Shown piece after piece: positions 7,888 to 16,798 of a stretch of DNA of 35,641 nucleotides. A program made the translations under genes and the position numbers. This stretch comes from JANNVZ01 sp031418455 (GTDB lineage: Bacteria > Bacteroidota > Bacteroidia > Flavobacteriales_D > Sanyastnellaceae). The number at the start of each line of letters is the position of its first letter. Positions within the stretch are counted from its first letter, which is position 1. The DNA is taken from positions 1-35,641 of the forward strand of contig JANOXJ010000251.1 of assembly GCA_031418455.1 (NCBI GenBank). The letters are read 5' to 3'. The notes under the pieces were generated by a model. It saw only the letters and a list, made by a program, of their open reading frames with translations. It searched no databases and was not told where the DNA came from.

Positions 7888-10818
7888 ATGAAAAAATTTC
7901 TTAAATGGACGGGCATTTCTATAGGTATCCTGTTTCTGCTGCTGCTTATTGCTCCTTTCCTTTTTAAAGGCAAAATTGAATCTGCTATAAAACAGGCGGC
8001 CAACGACAACTTAAACGCGCGTGTAAACTGGAGCGGTGTTGGTCTTTCGCTTATAAAAAACTTTCCTAATCTAAGAATTACAATAGATGATTTTACGGTA
8101 GACAATACTACCGCACCGTTTGACAGTGTTCGCCTGGCGCAAATAGGTAGCCTGGAGGCTGTGGTGGATATTAAAAGTCTTTTTGGCGATGAAATTCAGA
8201 TAAAACGCATTGGAATTGTAAACCCCATTTTTGATGTGCGAGTAACCAAAGAAGGACTGGCCAATTATGATATAGCCAAGCCTGACACTGCTGCTACAAC
8301 CGAAACTCCAGCCGAGGCAAGTGGCGGATTCAAAATGAAACTCAAAGAATATTTTATTGAAAATGGTAAAGTAAATTATGAGGACTTAACCATGCCCATG
8401 GTTATGAAATTTGAAGGGCTCAATCACTCAGGCTCTGGCGATTTTACGCAAGATGTATTTAAGCTTATTACCCAAACCACTGCCGATAAATCCACCTTTT
8501 GGTTTGACGGTATAACCTACTTAAACGAGGTGAAAACCGACATGCAGGCAGATATTGAAATGGATATGAAAAACTCCAAATACACCCTTGCAGGCAATCA
8601 AATAAAATTAAACGAATTGGAACTTGGTGCACAAGGCTGGGTGGCTATGCCGGGCGAAGACATAGATATGGACATTTCCTTCAAAGCATTAAAAAATGAT
8701 TTCAAGCAATTCCTTTCCATGGTTCCTTTAGAATTTGCTAAAGATGTGAAAGGGGTAGATGCCAGTGGCAATCTTGCATTTGACGGCTACGTGCGAGGTA
8801 AATACAACGACACTAGCATGCCTGGCATAGGACTAAATTTAGGCATTGACAATGCACGCTTTAAATATCCTGATCTGCCCAAAAGTGTAGACAATATAAA
8901 TGTAAAAGCCGCTATAGTGGCTGACATGAATGTGATGGATAATACTACAGTGGATGTAGAAAAATTTCATTTGGAAATGGCCGGAAATCCAGTGGACATG
9001 ACATTAAAACTACGCACTCCTGAAAGCGATCCTTTTATAGATTTTATGTGCAAAGCATTTGTTGATTTGGACAATGTAAAAGATTTTATTCCGCTGGAAA
9101 AAGGCGATGATGTGCACGGACAAATAAATGCAGATGTGGCCATGAAAGGCAACTACAGCACTGTAGAAAAAGGCAACTACGAAAGTTTTGATGCAAAAGG
9201 AATGATAGACATTAAAAACGTGTTATTCAAAAGCGATTCAATGCCTTACGACTTGCAAGTGAATACAGCCCTTTTCAATTTCTCGCCCGCATTTGTTGAC
9301 CTAAGCAACTTCAATGCGCAAATAGGCCGCAGCGATTTGCAGGCAGCAGGCAAAATTGAAAATTACCTTGCATATGCACTCAGAGATTCGTTGCTAATAG
9401 GCAATTTTAATATTAGCAGCAACCTAATGGACCTAAACGAATTTATGACTGATGATACTGCCGCGCCAGCCGCACAGGTAGAAGGAACCACAGCAGAGGC
9501 AAGCGCTATATCGCCCATTGAGTTGCCCGGCAATATTGATTTTGACCTGAACGCCAGCTTTAATAAAATGATATATGATGTAAATGAAATGACCAACGTA
9601 AAAGGCGGCATAACACTGCGCAACAAAATTGCTACTATGCGCAATTTGTTTATGAATGTGCTGGAAGGTTCTGTACTTATGAGTGGCGACTACAATGCAC
9701 AAGATTTAAGCAAGCCTAAAATGGATATGACCTTTGACATTAAAGACATGGACATAAACAAAGCCGCCAATCAATTTAATACCATTGACAAAATGGCGCC
9801 CATAGCCAAGGCATGCACTGGCCGATTTACAACTAAGTTTAACATGAAGTGCGACTTGTCGCAAGACATGATGCCCATAAACCAAACAGTAAACGGCATG
9901 GGTGGACTTAGCACCAAAGATGTTATGATAAAAGACTTTGAACCACTGGTGCGCCTGGCTGATAAAATTAATTTAGAAAAATTAAAACAAGCTCAAGCGG
10001 TGAGCAACGTAAACGTGTCGTTCAAAATAAAAGATGGCACTGTAAACGTGGATCCATTTACTGTAAAAATGATAGATGGAATACCCATGAAAGTGCAAGG
10101 CTACACCACACTGGACCAAGACATCAACTACAATGTGGATATGGACATACCCTTTGACAAATTCCCAAGCGGTGCTGTAAACCAAGCCAACACATGGATA
10201 GGAGAACTGAACAAAAAACTAGGTAGCAACCTAAGCATAGGAAGCAAGGTAAATGTGATAGCCCTAATAACAGGAACAGTGAAAGACCCTAAAGTGGGTG
10301 TAACCAGCAAAGCACTTGGCGAAAATGCCATGGCTGATTTGAAAGAGCAGGCAATAGCTGCAGTAAAGGCAGAGGTGAAAGAACAAGTAACCGACCTGAA
10401 AAATGACGCACTTGAAAAAGCAAAAGCAGAAAAAGAAAGATTGGTGAATGAAGCAAAAGCTGCACGAGATAAAGCATTGGCAGAAGCAGCTATACAGCGC
10501 GACAATGCAAAGAAACAAGGACAAGCATTAGCGCAAAAAGCAAAAGACGAAGCATACAAACTAGCTGACGACCAACTGGCCAAAGTGAAAAACCCAATAG
10601 AAAAAATAGCCGCAAAACTAGTAGCAGACAAAGCTAAAAAAACCGCTGATGAAGGCTATAACAAAGCAGTGGCCAAAACCAACGAAGAGGCCGACAAGGC
10701 CTATGGCATAGCAGAAAAGAATGCAAACAAACTAGTGACAGATGCCGAAGCAAGAGGCGATAAAATGATAGAAGATGCTAATGCTAAAAGTGATCAGCAG
10801 ATAAATAAGATTAAATAA
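7888..10818 (+). CDS. AsmA-like envelope protein with long coiled-coil tail
   Basis: The 976-residue protein starts with one membrane helix (about 6-22) followed by a very long beta-rich region of the AsmA/bridge-like type (about 25-800), such as 'KNFPNLRITIDDFTVDN' and repeated 'NGKVNYEDL', 'DMDISFKAL' strands. AsmA-family proteins span the periplasm and are linked to phospholipid transport and outer-membrane homeostasis. The conserved AsmA C-terminal region lies around 700-800. After about residue 805 comes some 170 residues rich in Lys, Ala and Glu without helix breakers, a predicted coiled coil. A GTG at 7861 in the same frame would add nine residues (MLSLNDLAT); I prefer the ATG at 7888 because it gives a normal MKKFLKW signal-anchor. 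A strong terminator follows. Confidence 0.85.
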   Translation: MKKFLKWTGISIGILFLLLLIAPFLFKGKIESAIKQAANDNLNARVNWSGVGLSLIKNFPNLRITIDDFTVDNTTAPFDSVRLAQIGSLEAVVDIKSLFGDEIQIKRIGIVNPIFDVRVTKEGLANYDIAKPDTAATTETPAEASGGFKMKLKEYFIENGKVNYEDLTMPMVMKFEGLNHSGSGDFTQDVFKLITQTTADKSTFWFDGITYLNEVKTDMQADIEMDMKNSKYTLAGNQIKLNELELGAQGWVAMPGEDIDMDISFKALKNDFKQFLSMVPLEFAKDVKGVDASGNLAFDGYVRGKYNDTSMPGIGLNLGIDNARFKYPDLPKSVDNINVKAAIVADMNVMDNTTVDVEKFHLEMAGNPVDMTLKLRTPESDPFIDFMCKAFVDLDNVKDFIPLEKGDDVHGQINADVAMKGNYSTVEKGNYESFDAKGMIDIKNVLFKSDSMPYDLQVNTALFNFSPAFVDLSNFNAQIGRSDLQAAGKIENYLAYALRDSLLIGNFNISSNLMDLNEFMTDDTAAPAAQVEGTTAEASAISPIELPGNIDFDLNASFNKMIYDVNEMTNVKGGITLRNKIATMRNLFMNVLEGSVLMSGDYNAQDLSKPKMDMTFDIKDMDINKAANQFNTIDKMAPIAKACTGRFTTKFNMKCDLSQDMMPINQTVNGMGGLSTKDVMIKDFEPLVRLADKINLEKLKQAQAVSNVNVSFKIKDGTVNVDPFTVKMIDGIPMKVQGYTTLDQDINYNVDMDIPFDKFPSGAVNQANTWIGELNKKLGSNLSIGSKVNVIALITGTVKDPKVGVTSKALGENAMADLKEQAIAAVKAEVKEQVTDLKNDALEKAKAEKERLVNEAKAARDKALAEAAIQRDNAKKQGQALAQKAKDEAYKLADDQLAKVKNPIEKIAAKLVADKAKKTADEGYNKAVAKTNEEADKAYGIAEKNANKLVTDAEARGDKMIEDANAKSDQQINKIK

Positions 10819-10848
10819 AATTTTTTCGAATAGGAACATTATTAATCC

Positions 10849-10886
10849 GTGCGCATTGTTTTAAAAAATGTGCACTGATTTTTTTT
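10849..10886 (+). terminator. Rho-independent terminator after the AsmA-like gene
   Basis: A 9-bp stem, GTGCGCATT (10849-10857) with AATGTGCAC (10867-10875), contains one G-U pair. The loop has 9 bases and an eight-base T run follows at 10879-10886, 31 bases after the stop codon. Confidence 0.75.
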
Positions 10887-10967
10887 ATTCTATTTATTAA
10901 ATAAAATATCCATTATCGAAATTTACATGTGCTAAATCTTGTGACAATTCATTCGTTCCGCAACTCA

Positions 10968-12248
10968 ATGCTATTACATTTGAAAGAGTTTAGTTTTTTG
11001 AAATTACCTATTAATCAGAAATTCTACCAACACGTGAAAATACTTTCATCAATACTATTCTTATTCTGCTCCAGTGCTTTGCTTGCACAACACTGCATAT
11101 CCGAACGCTATTCTGAAAACGCACTATTTGATAGCGCGCAAATTGTAATACAAAACAACGTAGAGTATGGCGTAGCCCTGCACCAATTCACTAATCAAAA
11201 TGTGAGCCTGGTAATGGATGTTTATTACCCCGACCAACAGATAGACGGCCTGGCAGAACGCCCTTTTATACTAATGATACACGGTGGCGGATTTATAGGT
11301 GGTGATAAAAACGAACTAAGCTACGAGAGCATAGAGTTTGCCCGCAGAGGTTTTGTGGTGGCCAACATAAACTACCGTGTGGGATGGAATTGCGATAATG
11401 TATTATGCATAAATTGTTTTGGAAGCAATATGCAAAAAGCTATATACTGTGCTGTGCAAGATGCCAGAGCAGCCATGCGCTTTGCCTATGACAACAAAGA
11501 GGAATGGGGAATAGATTCCAACTGGATATTTATGGGTGGCGAAAGTGCAGGCAGCATAACAGCAATGCATGCTACATTTTGGGACCAAACCGAAGCTGAA
11601 ACAAACATACCGGCAGGCTTTAGTGCAGTGGCTGGCGGATTGAATGACACAGGCAATGCGTTGCCCAACCTCTATGAGGTAAAGGCGCTTGTAAACCATT
11701 GTGGCGCTATGCAAAATCTGGCGCATTTGGACAACAACCCAAACATTCCAATTATATCCTTTCATGATGGCAACGACTGTGTGGTGCCATATGGTTATGG
11801 TTCGTTAATAGCCTGTTTTTGTCAGGGTTTTTTGGGTGTGTCCGGCTCCAGCTTAATACATGCGCATCAGAAAAATGCGGGCCAATGCACAGAGCTTCAT
11901 ACTGCCCCACAAGTGTTGCCTAATCACTGCACTTACCCTAGCCAATTTTGGATGAATCTTAGCTGCTGTTTCTTAAAAAGGGCTATGTGCGGCTATTGCA
12001 TCAACTTTGCTGATGACGACATTTATGCCACTCCTATATGCTCCAATCTTGCAAATACCACTAACGAAATTTTAGGATGTACCTATGCAAACGCAATAAA
12101 TTACAATCCCGCTGCTACGGCTGACGATGGTAGTTGTGCCTTTAGCACTAACGAGTCGTGCGCAGGCGATTTTGATTTAGATGGTGTAGTGGACATGGAC
12201 GACTTGCTGCAGTTTATAGCCGCATATGGCAGCGTTTGCCCTAATTAG
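10968..12248 (+). CDS. Secreted alpha/beta-hydrolase (carboxylesterase-like) with dockerin-like C-terminus
   Basis: The protein (426 residues from this ATG) looks like an exported esterase. Visible are the oxyanion motif 'MIHGGGF', the nucleophile elbow 'GGESAGS', and 'HDGND' as the likely acid-bearing strand; the catalytic His may be in 'LIHAHQ'. The N-terminus includes a signal peptide, 'ILSSILFLFCSSALLA' then Q. The in-frame GTG at 11034 would place this signal at the very start and may be the true start; a GTG at 10929 is also possible. The end holds a cysteine-framed 'GCTYANAINYNPAATADDGS' motif seen in many Bacteroidota secreted proteins and one EF-hand/dockerin-like calcium loop, 'DFDLDGVVDMDDLLQFIAAY'. 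No T9SS sorting domain follows. It is rich in cysteine. The substrate is unknown. Confidence 0.8.
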   Translation: MLLHLKEFSFLKLPINQKFYQHVKILSSILFLFCSSALLAQHCISERYSENALFDSAQIVIQNNVEYGVALHQFTNQNVSLVMDVYYPDQQIDGLAERPFILMIHGGGFIGGDKNELSYESIEFARRGFVVANINYRVGWNCDNVLCINCFGSNMQKAIYCAVQDARAAMRFAYDNKEEWGIDSNWIFMGGESAGSITAMHATFWDQTEAETNIPAGFSAVAGGLNDTGNALPNLYEVKALVNHCGAMQNLAHLDNNPNIPIISFHDGNDCVVPYGYGSLIACFCQGFLGVSGSSLIHAHQKNAGQCTELHTAPQVLPNHCTYPSQFWMNLSCCFLKRAMCGYCINFADDDIYATPICSNLANTTNEILGCTYANAINYNPAATADDGSCAFSTNESCAGDFDLDGVVDMDDLLQFIAAYGSVCPN

Positions 12249-12904
12249 ATATGCTATAAAAAGTTGTAATGAATTTTTATTAGTCCAAATTATGCATTAG
12301 AAATTTTCAATTGCACAACTTGGCATAAAATAAAAAACCCACATCGCCAAACTATTCAGATAGCAGATTTTACGTTTTTAAAAAAGGTAGTATATCCTTC
12401 TAACTGCATTTCGTGTATACCCAAAATACCGACTCTTAATTAAAACTTCTCCCTGGTTAGAGGGCGTCTTGCATCAGCTCACAATCCGATACAAAAACTT
12501 CAGTCATTGGTGTTGGTGCCTAAACCTTAACCGACTTGCGAAAAATTAAAAGCCAAACTTTTCTTATTGCACTCCATATCAACCAAAATGTGGCATGCTA
12601 AAGGTTGTCACTCCATACTGCTAAAAATAAATTACTACTTCTTTTTTACTTTGTTAGGTGAGTAAAATCGAATGAATTATTTATCCAATGTGGGTCTTTT
12701 ACATTTTCATACACCAACCTTTATTGGTGCGTTCAAACTGTCTAACGAATCAATTTGAATCCGAAATATAACAGAATAGACTACAAATTGTACTCTAATG
12801 GCCACTGTAGTTCTTAACCGGAAATGAACCACTGTTTTCAACATTTGTGAATTAGCGGTAAAAGGACGACTTAACAAGAGTTTGCAGGGTTTTTACCCAC
12901 TTAT
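12249..12904. other. 656-base stretch without a recognisable gene
   Basis: It lies between the convergent ends of the esterase gene and the CBU_0592-type gene. No frame stays open for a credible gene, and I see no tRNA fold, strong terminator or consensus promoter. The composition is similar to other intergenic DNA here. It could hold an unrecognised small RNA or the worn remains of a gene, but nothing positive supports either. Confidence 0.55.
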
Positions 12905-13150
12905 TTATACCTTGGCAGGCGCATAAGAGCGCACCAAACCAACTATTGCTACCACTGTCCATATGGCTTCTAAAATGGTAAAAGGCACTGACTCCAGCAA
13001 AATACTTCCCCAAAAAGCCATGGAACCCCCAATAAGGTTTAGCACAAAATACACTTTAGAATCGGCAGTTATTTTATGAAAGGTGGTTAGGGCAAAGGCC
13101 AATAGAATGAAGGTAACCCCTATTCCACTTATGATGTCTGTCTGATTCAT
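12905..13150 (-). CDS. CBU_0592-family small membrane protein
   Basis: The 81-residue protein has three hydrophobic helices (about 7-23, 32-50 and 56-74). The pattern 'GVTFILLAFALTTFHKI', then 'YFVLNLIGGSMAFWGSILL' and 'FTILEAIWTVVAIVGLV' matches the small CBU_0592 membrane domain, in which the N-L-x-G-[GA] and E-x-x-W segments are conserved. Function is unknown; the domain is sometimes found next to other inner-membrane proteins. It stands alone on the minus strand, divergent from the ftsE-like gene 140 bases away. No exact Bacteroidota promoter box was found upstream. Confidence 0.8.
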   Translation of the reverse strand: MNQTDIISGIGVTFILLAFALTTFHKITADSKVYFVLNLIGGSMAFWGSILLESVPFTILEAIWTVVAIVGLVRSYAPAKV

Positions 13151-13290
13151 GATAATTATTTGTTATGTGCAAGAATGAGGCATTATTCACACCATTCAGC
13201 CATCATTTTTAGCTTGTTGAAAAACAATTTTCAAACGCACCAATACACACTAGCATTAATGCATTTTTGACTCACACTTACTCCTGCATT

Positions 13291-13998
13291 ATGTCTGACA
13301 ACGATTTAGTAATTCACCTGGAACATGCCGAAATAAGGCAGATGGAAAACGTAATACTTAAAGATGTAAATCTTCATGTAAAGGCGGGTGAGTTTGTATA
13401 CCTTGTAGGTAGAACAGGTAGTGGCAAAAGTAGTTTGCTCAAAACATTGTATGCCGCTCTGCCTCTTTCTAAAGGCAGCGGCATGTGCTGCGGCTTCGAC
13501 CTTACTAAAATAAAACGAGCTCAAATACCTTACTTGCGCAGAAAGCTTGGTATAGTATTTCAGGATTTTGAATTGCTTACTGACCGCAGTGTGAACGAAA
13601 ATCTGGAATTTGTAATGCGCGCCACCGGCTGGACAGATGCGAAAGCTATGAGCAGCCGAATGGAAAGCGTACTAGAATTAGTAGGCTTAGATGGCAAAGG
13701 ATATAAAATGCCGCATGAGCTAAGTGGTGGCGAACAGCAGCGTGTGGCCATTGCACGCGCACTTCTCAATACTCCGCATTTAATTTTGGCCGATGAGCCT
13801 ACGGGCAATCTAGATCCTCAAACCAGTTTAGAAATATTAAATCTATTGCTTGCCATAAGCAGAGCAGGCACAGCAGTAGTTATGGCATCGCACGACTATG
13901 CCACTATGAAAAAATTCAACTGCCGTGTTATAATATGCGATGAAGAAGAGGTGCGAGAAACAACCGATATAAATCAGTTGGATAGCATACAAGCCTAA
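13291..13998 (+). CDS. ftsE: FtsE-type ABC transporter ATPase
   Basis: The 235-residue ATPase carries every ABC landmark: Walker A GRTGSGKSS (40-48), the Q-loop (Gln91 in 'IVFQDFELL'), the signature LSGGEQQR (144-151), Walker B LILADEP (164-170) and the H-loop His201 in 'ASHD'. 'FQDFELLTDRSVNENL' is typical of FtsE, which with FtsX forms a membrane complex activating cell-wall hydrolases at division. No FtsX gene is in the window, as is common in this phylum, so LolD/MacB-type ATPases remain alternatives. A TTG at 13267 would add eight residues (MTHTYSCI); the ATG at 13291 is preferred. The glycosyltransferase gene begins 9 bases after the stop. Confidence 0.85.
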   Translation: MSDNDLVIHLEHAEIRQMENVILKDVNLHVKAGEFVYLVGRTGSGKSSLLKTLYAALPLSKGSGMCCGFDLTKIKRAQIPYLRRKLGIVFQDFELLTDRSVNENLEFVMRATGWTDAKAMSSRMESVLELVGLDGKGYKMPHELSGGEQQRVAIARALLNTPHLILADEPTGNLDPQTSLEILNLLLAISRAGTAVVMASHDYATMKKFNCRVIICDEEEVRETTDINQLDSIQA

Positions 13999-14007
13999 TC
14001 TGTACCA

Positions 14008-14742
14008 ATGGCTGAAAATTTTGTAAGCATCATTATTCCGTTGCACAACAGCAAAGCCACGGTGAGCCGTGCTATTGAAAGTGTGCTAAGCCAAACGAAT
14101 GCTCACAAAGAACTCATTATAATAGACGGTGCCTCTACTGATGGTAGTATGGACATTGTAAAATCGTACAACGGCCGCCTTTCATATAAAATAAGCGAAC
14201 CCGACAGTGGTGTATACGAGGCTATAAATAAAGGCCTGGCCAAAAGCAAAGGCGATTGGATTTATATTTTAGGAGCAGACGATTACCTTGCCTCGCATGA
14301 TGTATTGGAAAAGGTTTTTACGAATGTGCCTAACGGATGCAAAATTATTTTTGGCAACGTAAAAAATGAAGATGCAAAAAACCGCTTTGTGACTTCATTG
14401 CACGAAAACACTTTTGACTCGAGGCTTGTATATAAAAACACTTTGCATCAGCAAGGTGTGTTTTATCACAAATCCATTTTTGCGCAATTCCAATTTGACC
14501 AATCGTTAAAAGTTTTGGCCGACTATGACTTGCACTTAAAACTATACAACGAGGAAGTAAAGGCGCATAAATTAAATTTCACTATAGCCAATTGCGATGC
14601 ACAAGGTTTGTCTAAAACATTTAGTATAGCATTGTACCGCGAAGAGTTGCGCATTAAACGCAAGCGTTTGAATCTATTGCTCTACCTGGCTAACATTCCT
14701 GTGGCCATTGCCAAGTACACAGTTAAAAACACATTGGGCTAA
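14008..14742 (+). CDS. Family 2 glycosyltransferase
   Basis: The 244-residue protein is a GT-A fold glycosyltransferase, transferring a sugar from a nucleotide-sugar donor in the cytoplasm. It begins with the GT2 N-terminal motif 'VSIIIPLHNSKATVSRAIES', then 'IIIDGASTDGS', and the metal/donor-binding 'ILGADDYL' near residue 90. This resembles the WcaA/'PGL/p-HBAD' short GT2 enzymes used for polysaccharide or glycan decoration. A weakly hydrophobic stretch near the end ('LLLYLANIPVAIAKYTV') may contact the membrane. It is 9 bases downstream of the ftsE-like gene and probably co-transcribed. Acceptor and sugar cannot be read from the sequence. Confidence 0.9.
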   Translation: MAENFVSIIIPLHNSKATVSRAIESVLSQTNAHKELIIIDGASTDGSMDIVKSYNGRLSYKISEPDSGVYEAINKGLAKSKGDWIYILGADDYLASHDVLEKVFTNVPNGCKIIFGNVKNEDAKNRFVTSLHENTFDSRLVYKNTLHQQGVFYHKSIFAQFQFDQSLKVLADYDLHLKLYNEEVKAHKLNFTIANCDAQGLSKTFSIALYREELRIKRKRLNLLLYLANIPVAIAKYTVKNTLG

Positions 14743-14834
14743 TTCTATTCAATTTGTTTCTCAAGTAGAAAAATAAAACAGTGCCGCTCAAGCGCAAATG
14801 CTCACAGCCAGGCATTAATAAGCTTTAGGTAAAT

Positions 14835-15857
14835 TTAGAACTGACGAAGGAAACGCAAGTCGTTTTCGAAAAACATACGCAAGTCGTCTACCTGATAGCG
14901 CAACATAGTAATGCGCTCTATGCCCATACCAAAAGCAAAGCCTGAATATTTTTCAGGATCTATACCACTTGCCAAAAGCACATTAGGGTCTACCATGCCG
15001 CAGCCCATTATTTCCAGCCATCCTGTTCCTTTGGTAATTCTATAATCGGCTTCAGAGTTCAGTCCCCAATACACATCCATTTCAGCACTTGGTTCGGTAA
15101 ATGGAAAATAAGACGGACGCAATCTGATTTTTGCTTTTCCAAAAAACTCCTGCGTAAAATGTTGAAGGGTTTGTTTCATATCAGCAAACGATACACCTTC
15201 GTCAATATACAATCCTTCTATCTGATGAAATTGGCAATGGGCACGAGCGCTCACGGCCTCGTTTCTATACACTCTGCCGGGCATCACTATGCGCAAGGGC
15301 GGCTTTTGCTTTTCCATCATACGCACCTGCACACTGCTGGTGTGGGTGCGTAGTATCATATTTTTGAGCGGGTCTTCTTCGTTTTGTTCTACAAAAAAAG
15401 TGTCCTGCATGTCGCGCGCTGGGTGCTCAGGCGGAAAATTAAGTCCACTGAAAACGTGCCAGTCATCTTCTATTTCAGGCCCATCGGCTACTGTAAAACC
15501 TATGCGCGAAAAAATTTCGAGTATTTCATCTCGCACTATAGACAATGGATGGCGTGTGCCCAATGGCACAGCACCAGTAGGGCGTGTGAGGTCTTCGCCC
15601 GTGGCCACACCCATTTGCGCTCCGGAGGTTTGCTGCTGCAGATCTTCCAGTTTGGTTTGCAGAGCAGTTTTTAACTTGTTCAGTTCCTGCCCCATCACTT
15701 TTTTCTGCTCGTTGCTTACAGTTTTAAACTCTTCAAAGAGTTCGTTCAGCAAGCCTTTTCTGCCCAAATATTTTATACGAAAAGCTTCTACCTCTTGAGC
15801 CACTTCGGTGGCAAAGGCTTCTACCTCCGCTAAGTATGTGTCTATTTTATCTTTCAT
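14835..15857 (-). CDS. pheS: Phenylalanine--tRNA ligase, alpha subunit
   Basis: PheS is the catalytic subunit of the alpha2-beta2 enzyme that charges tRNA-Phe. At 340 residues it has normal length. The N-terminal coiled-coil tRNA-binding arm ('FRIKYLGRKGLLNELFEEF', then 'LKTALQTKLEDLQQQ') precedes the class II core: 'HPLSIVRDEILEIFSRIGF', 'DTFFV', 'LRTHTSSVQVR', 'GRVYRNEAVSARAHCQFHQ' (motif 2), 'GWLEIMGCGMV' and motif 3 'GFAFGMGIERITMLRY'. The beta-subunit gene pheT is not adjacent, which is usual in Bacteroidota. It lies 65 bases downstream of the cyclophilin gene and converges with the glycosyltransferase gene. Confidence 0.97.
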   Translation of the reverse strand: MKDKIDTYLAEVEAFATEVAQEVEAFRIKYLGRKGLLNELFEEFKTVSNEQKKVMGQELNKLKTALQTKLEDLQQQTSGAQMGVATGEDLTRPTGAVPLGTRHPLSIVRDEILEIFSRIGFTVADGPEIEDDWHVFSGLNFPPEHPARDMQDTFFVEQNEEDPLKNMILRTHTSSVQVRMMEKQKPPLRIVMPGRVYRNEAVSARAHCQFHQIEGLYIDEGVSFADMKQTLQHFTQEFFGKAKIRLRPSYFPFTEPSAEMDVYWGLNSEADYRITKGTGWLEIMGCGMVDPNVLLASGIDPEKYSGFAFGMGIERITMLRYQVDDLRMFFENDLRFLRQF

Positions 15858-15922
15858 TCTCTAATTCAAAAAAAAATATTTAAAGCAGAATTTTCAATTG
15901 CATAATCTGAGTTAATCTAATA

Positions 15923-16732
15923 TTACTTCTTGAGGGTCATGCTCATTGTAATATTTGTAACTGGTCTGTCGCCCGGCATTTTTGGGGTATTAGCTATGGA
16001 GTCTATAATATTTAAACCCTCCACCACTTCGCCAAACACTGTGTAGTCCATATCCAAACCCGGAGTGCCGCCTATGGTTTTGTACATATTCTTTTGCTCA
16101 TCGGTGTATTTAAACCCTGGCATTTTTGTAGCTACTCGTGTTTCCATTTGGGCTAGTTGCATGTCGTTCATTTTAGTACCTTGTACTATATAAAACTGGC
16201 TTCCGCTGCTTTCGCGTTTTGGGTTTACAAAATCGCCTTGGCGCGCAGCACATAGGGCACCTTTTTTATGTACAAGTGTAGGATTGAACTCTCCGGGAAC
16301 GGTATAACCCGGACCGCCTGATCCCAACTGCACACTTGGCGGTGCATTGCGGCTATTTGGGTCGCCACCTTGCACCATAAAATCTTTTATCACTCTATGA
16401 AAAATGAGTCCATCATAATATTTCTTATCCACCAGCTGCAGAAAATTGTCGCGGTGCCATGGCGTTTCGTCATAAAGTTTTACTACCATTACTCCAAAGG
16501 GCGTTGTTATTTCCACTTTTGCATTTTTAGCGCCCTGCTCGGGGGTTAATAATACCGGAGGTATTGGCGCAGGTGCAGTTGGTGCAGGTTCTGCTGCAGG
16601 TTTAGACTCAGCTACAGGAGCTTGGGCTACAGCTGCCTCTCTGGTTTTGCTTCTGTTTTTACATTGGGTTGTGCTTAATACTAGTGCTATGGCTGCGCAA
16701 CCTATTAATAGAAGGCTTGGTCTTTTCATCAT
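15923..16732 (-). CDS. Cyclophilin-type peptidyl-prolyl cis-trans isomerase, exported
   Basis: The 269-residue protein has a signal segment (about 7-23), a Pro/Ala-rich linker (about 35-65) and a cyclophilin domain (about 70-268). Conserved active-site residues are visible in 'FHRVIKDFMVQGGD' (the Arg, Phe and Gln of the catalytic centre) and 'SGSQFYIVQG'. It should catalyse proline isomerisation during folding of envelope proteins. A cysteine follows the signal ('LSTTQCKN'), suggesting a lipoprotein, though the residues before it are not a classic lipobox. An insertion ('QLAQMETRVATKMPGFKYTDE') between core strands is common in Bacteroidota cyclophilins. A second ATG three bases downstream (MKRPS...) is an equally good start. 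Confidence 0.92.
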   Translation of the reverse strand: MMKRPSLLLIGCAAIALVLSTTQCKNRSKTREAAVAQAPVAESKPAAEPAPTAPAPIPPVLLTPEQGAKNAKVEITTPFGVMVVKLYDETPWHRDNFLQLVDKKYYDGLIFHRVIKDFMVQGGDPNSRNAPPSVQLGSGGPGYTVPGEFNPTLVHKKGALCAARQGDFVNPKRESSGSQFYIVQGTKMNDMQLAQMETRVATKMPGFKYTDEQKNMYKTIGGTPGLDMDYTVFGEVVEGLNIIDSIANTPKMPGDRPVTNITMSMTLKK

Positions 16733-16798
16733 CGGAAAGGGGTGTTTTCTAAATTAATTTGAAAGCGCGAAAGTAATTATTTCAAAAACCATAAAAAA

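Noticed and set aside
10128..10631. Minus-strand open frame of 167 codons opposite the AsmA-like tail
   Set aside because: Ser/Ala/Phe-rich translation mirrors the Lys/Ala/Glu repeats of the real gene on the other strand.
15289..15798. Plus-strand open frame of 169 codons opposite pheS
   Set aside because: It is antisense to a fully conserved pheS; Ser/Cys-rich translation without any family feature.
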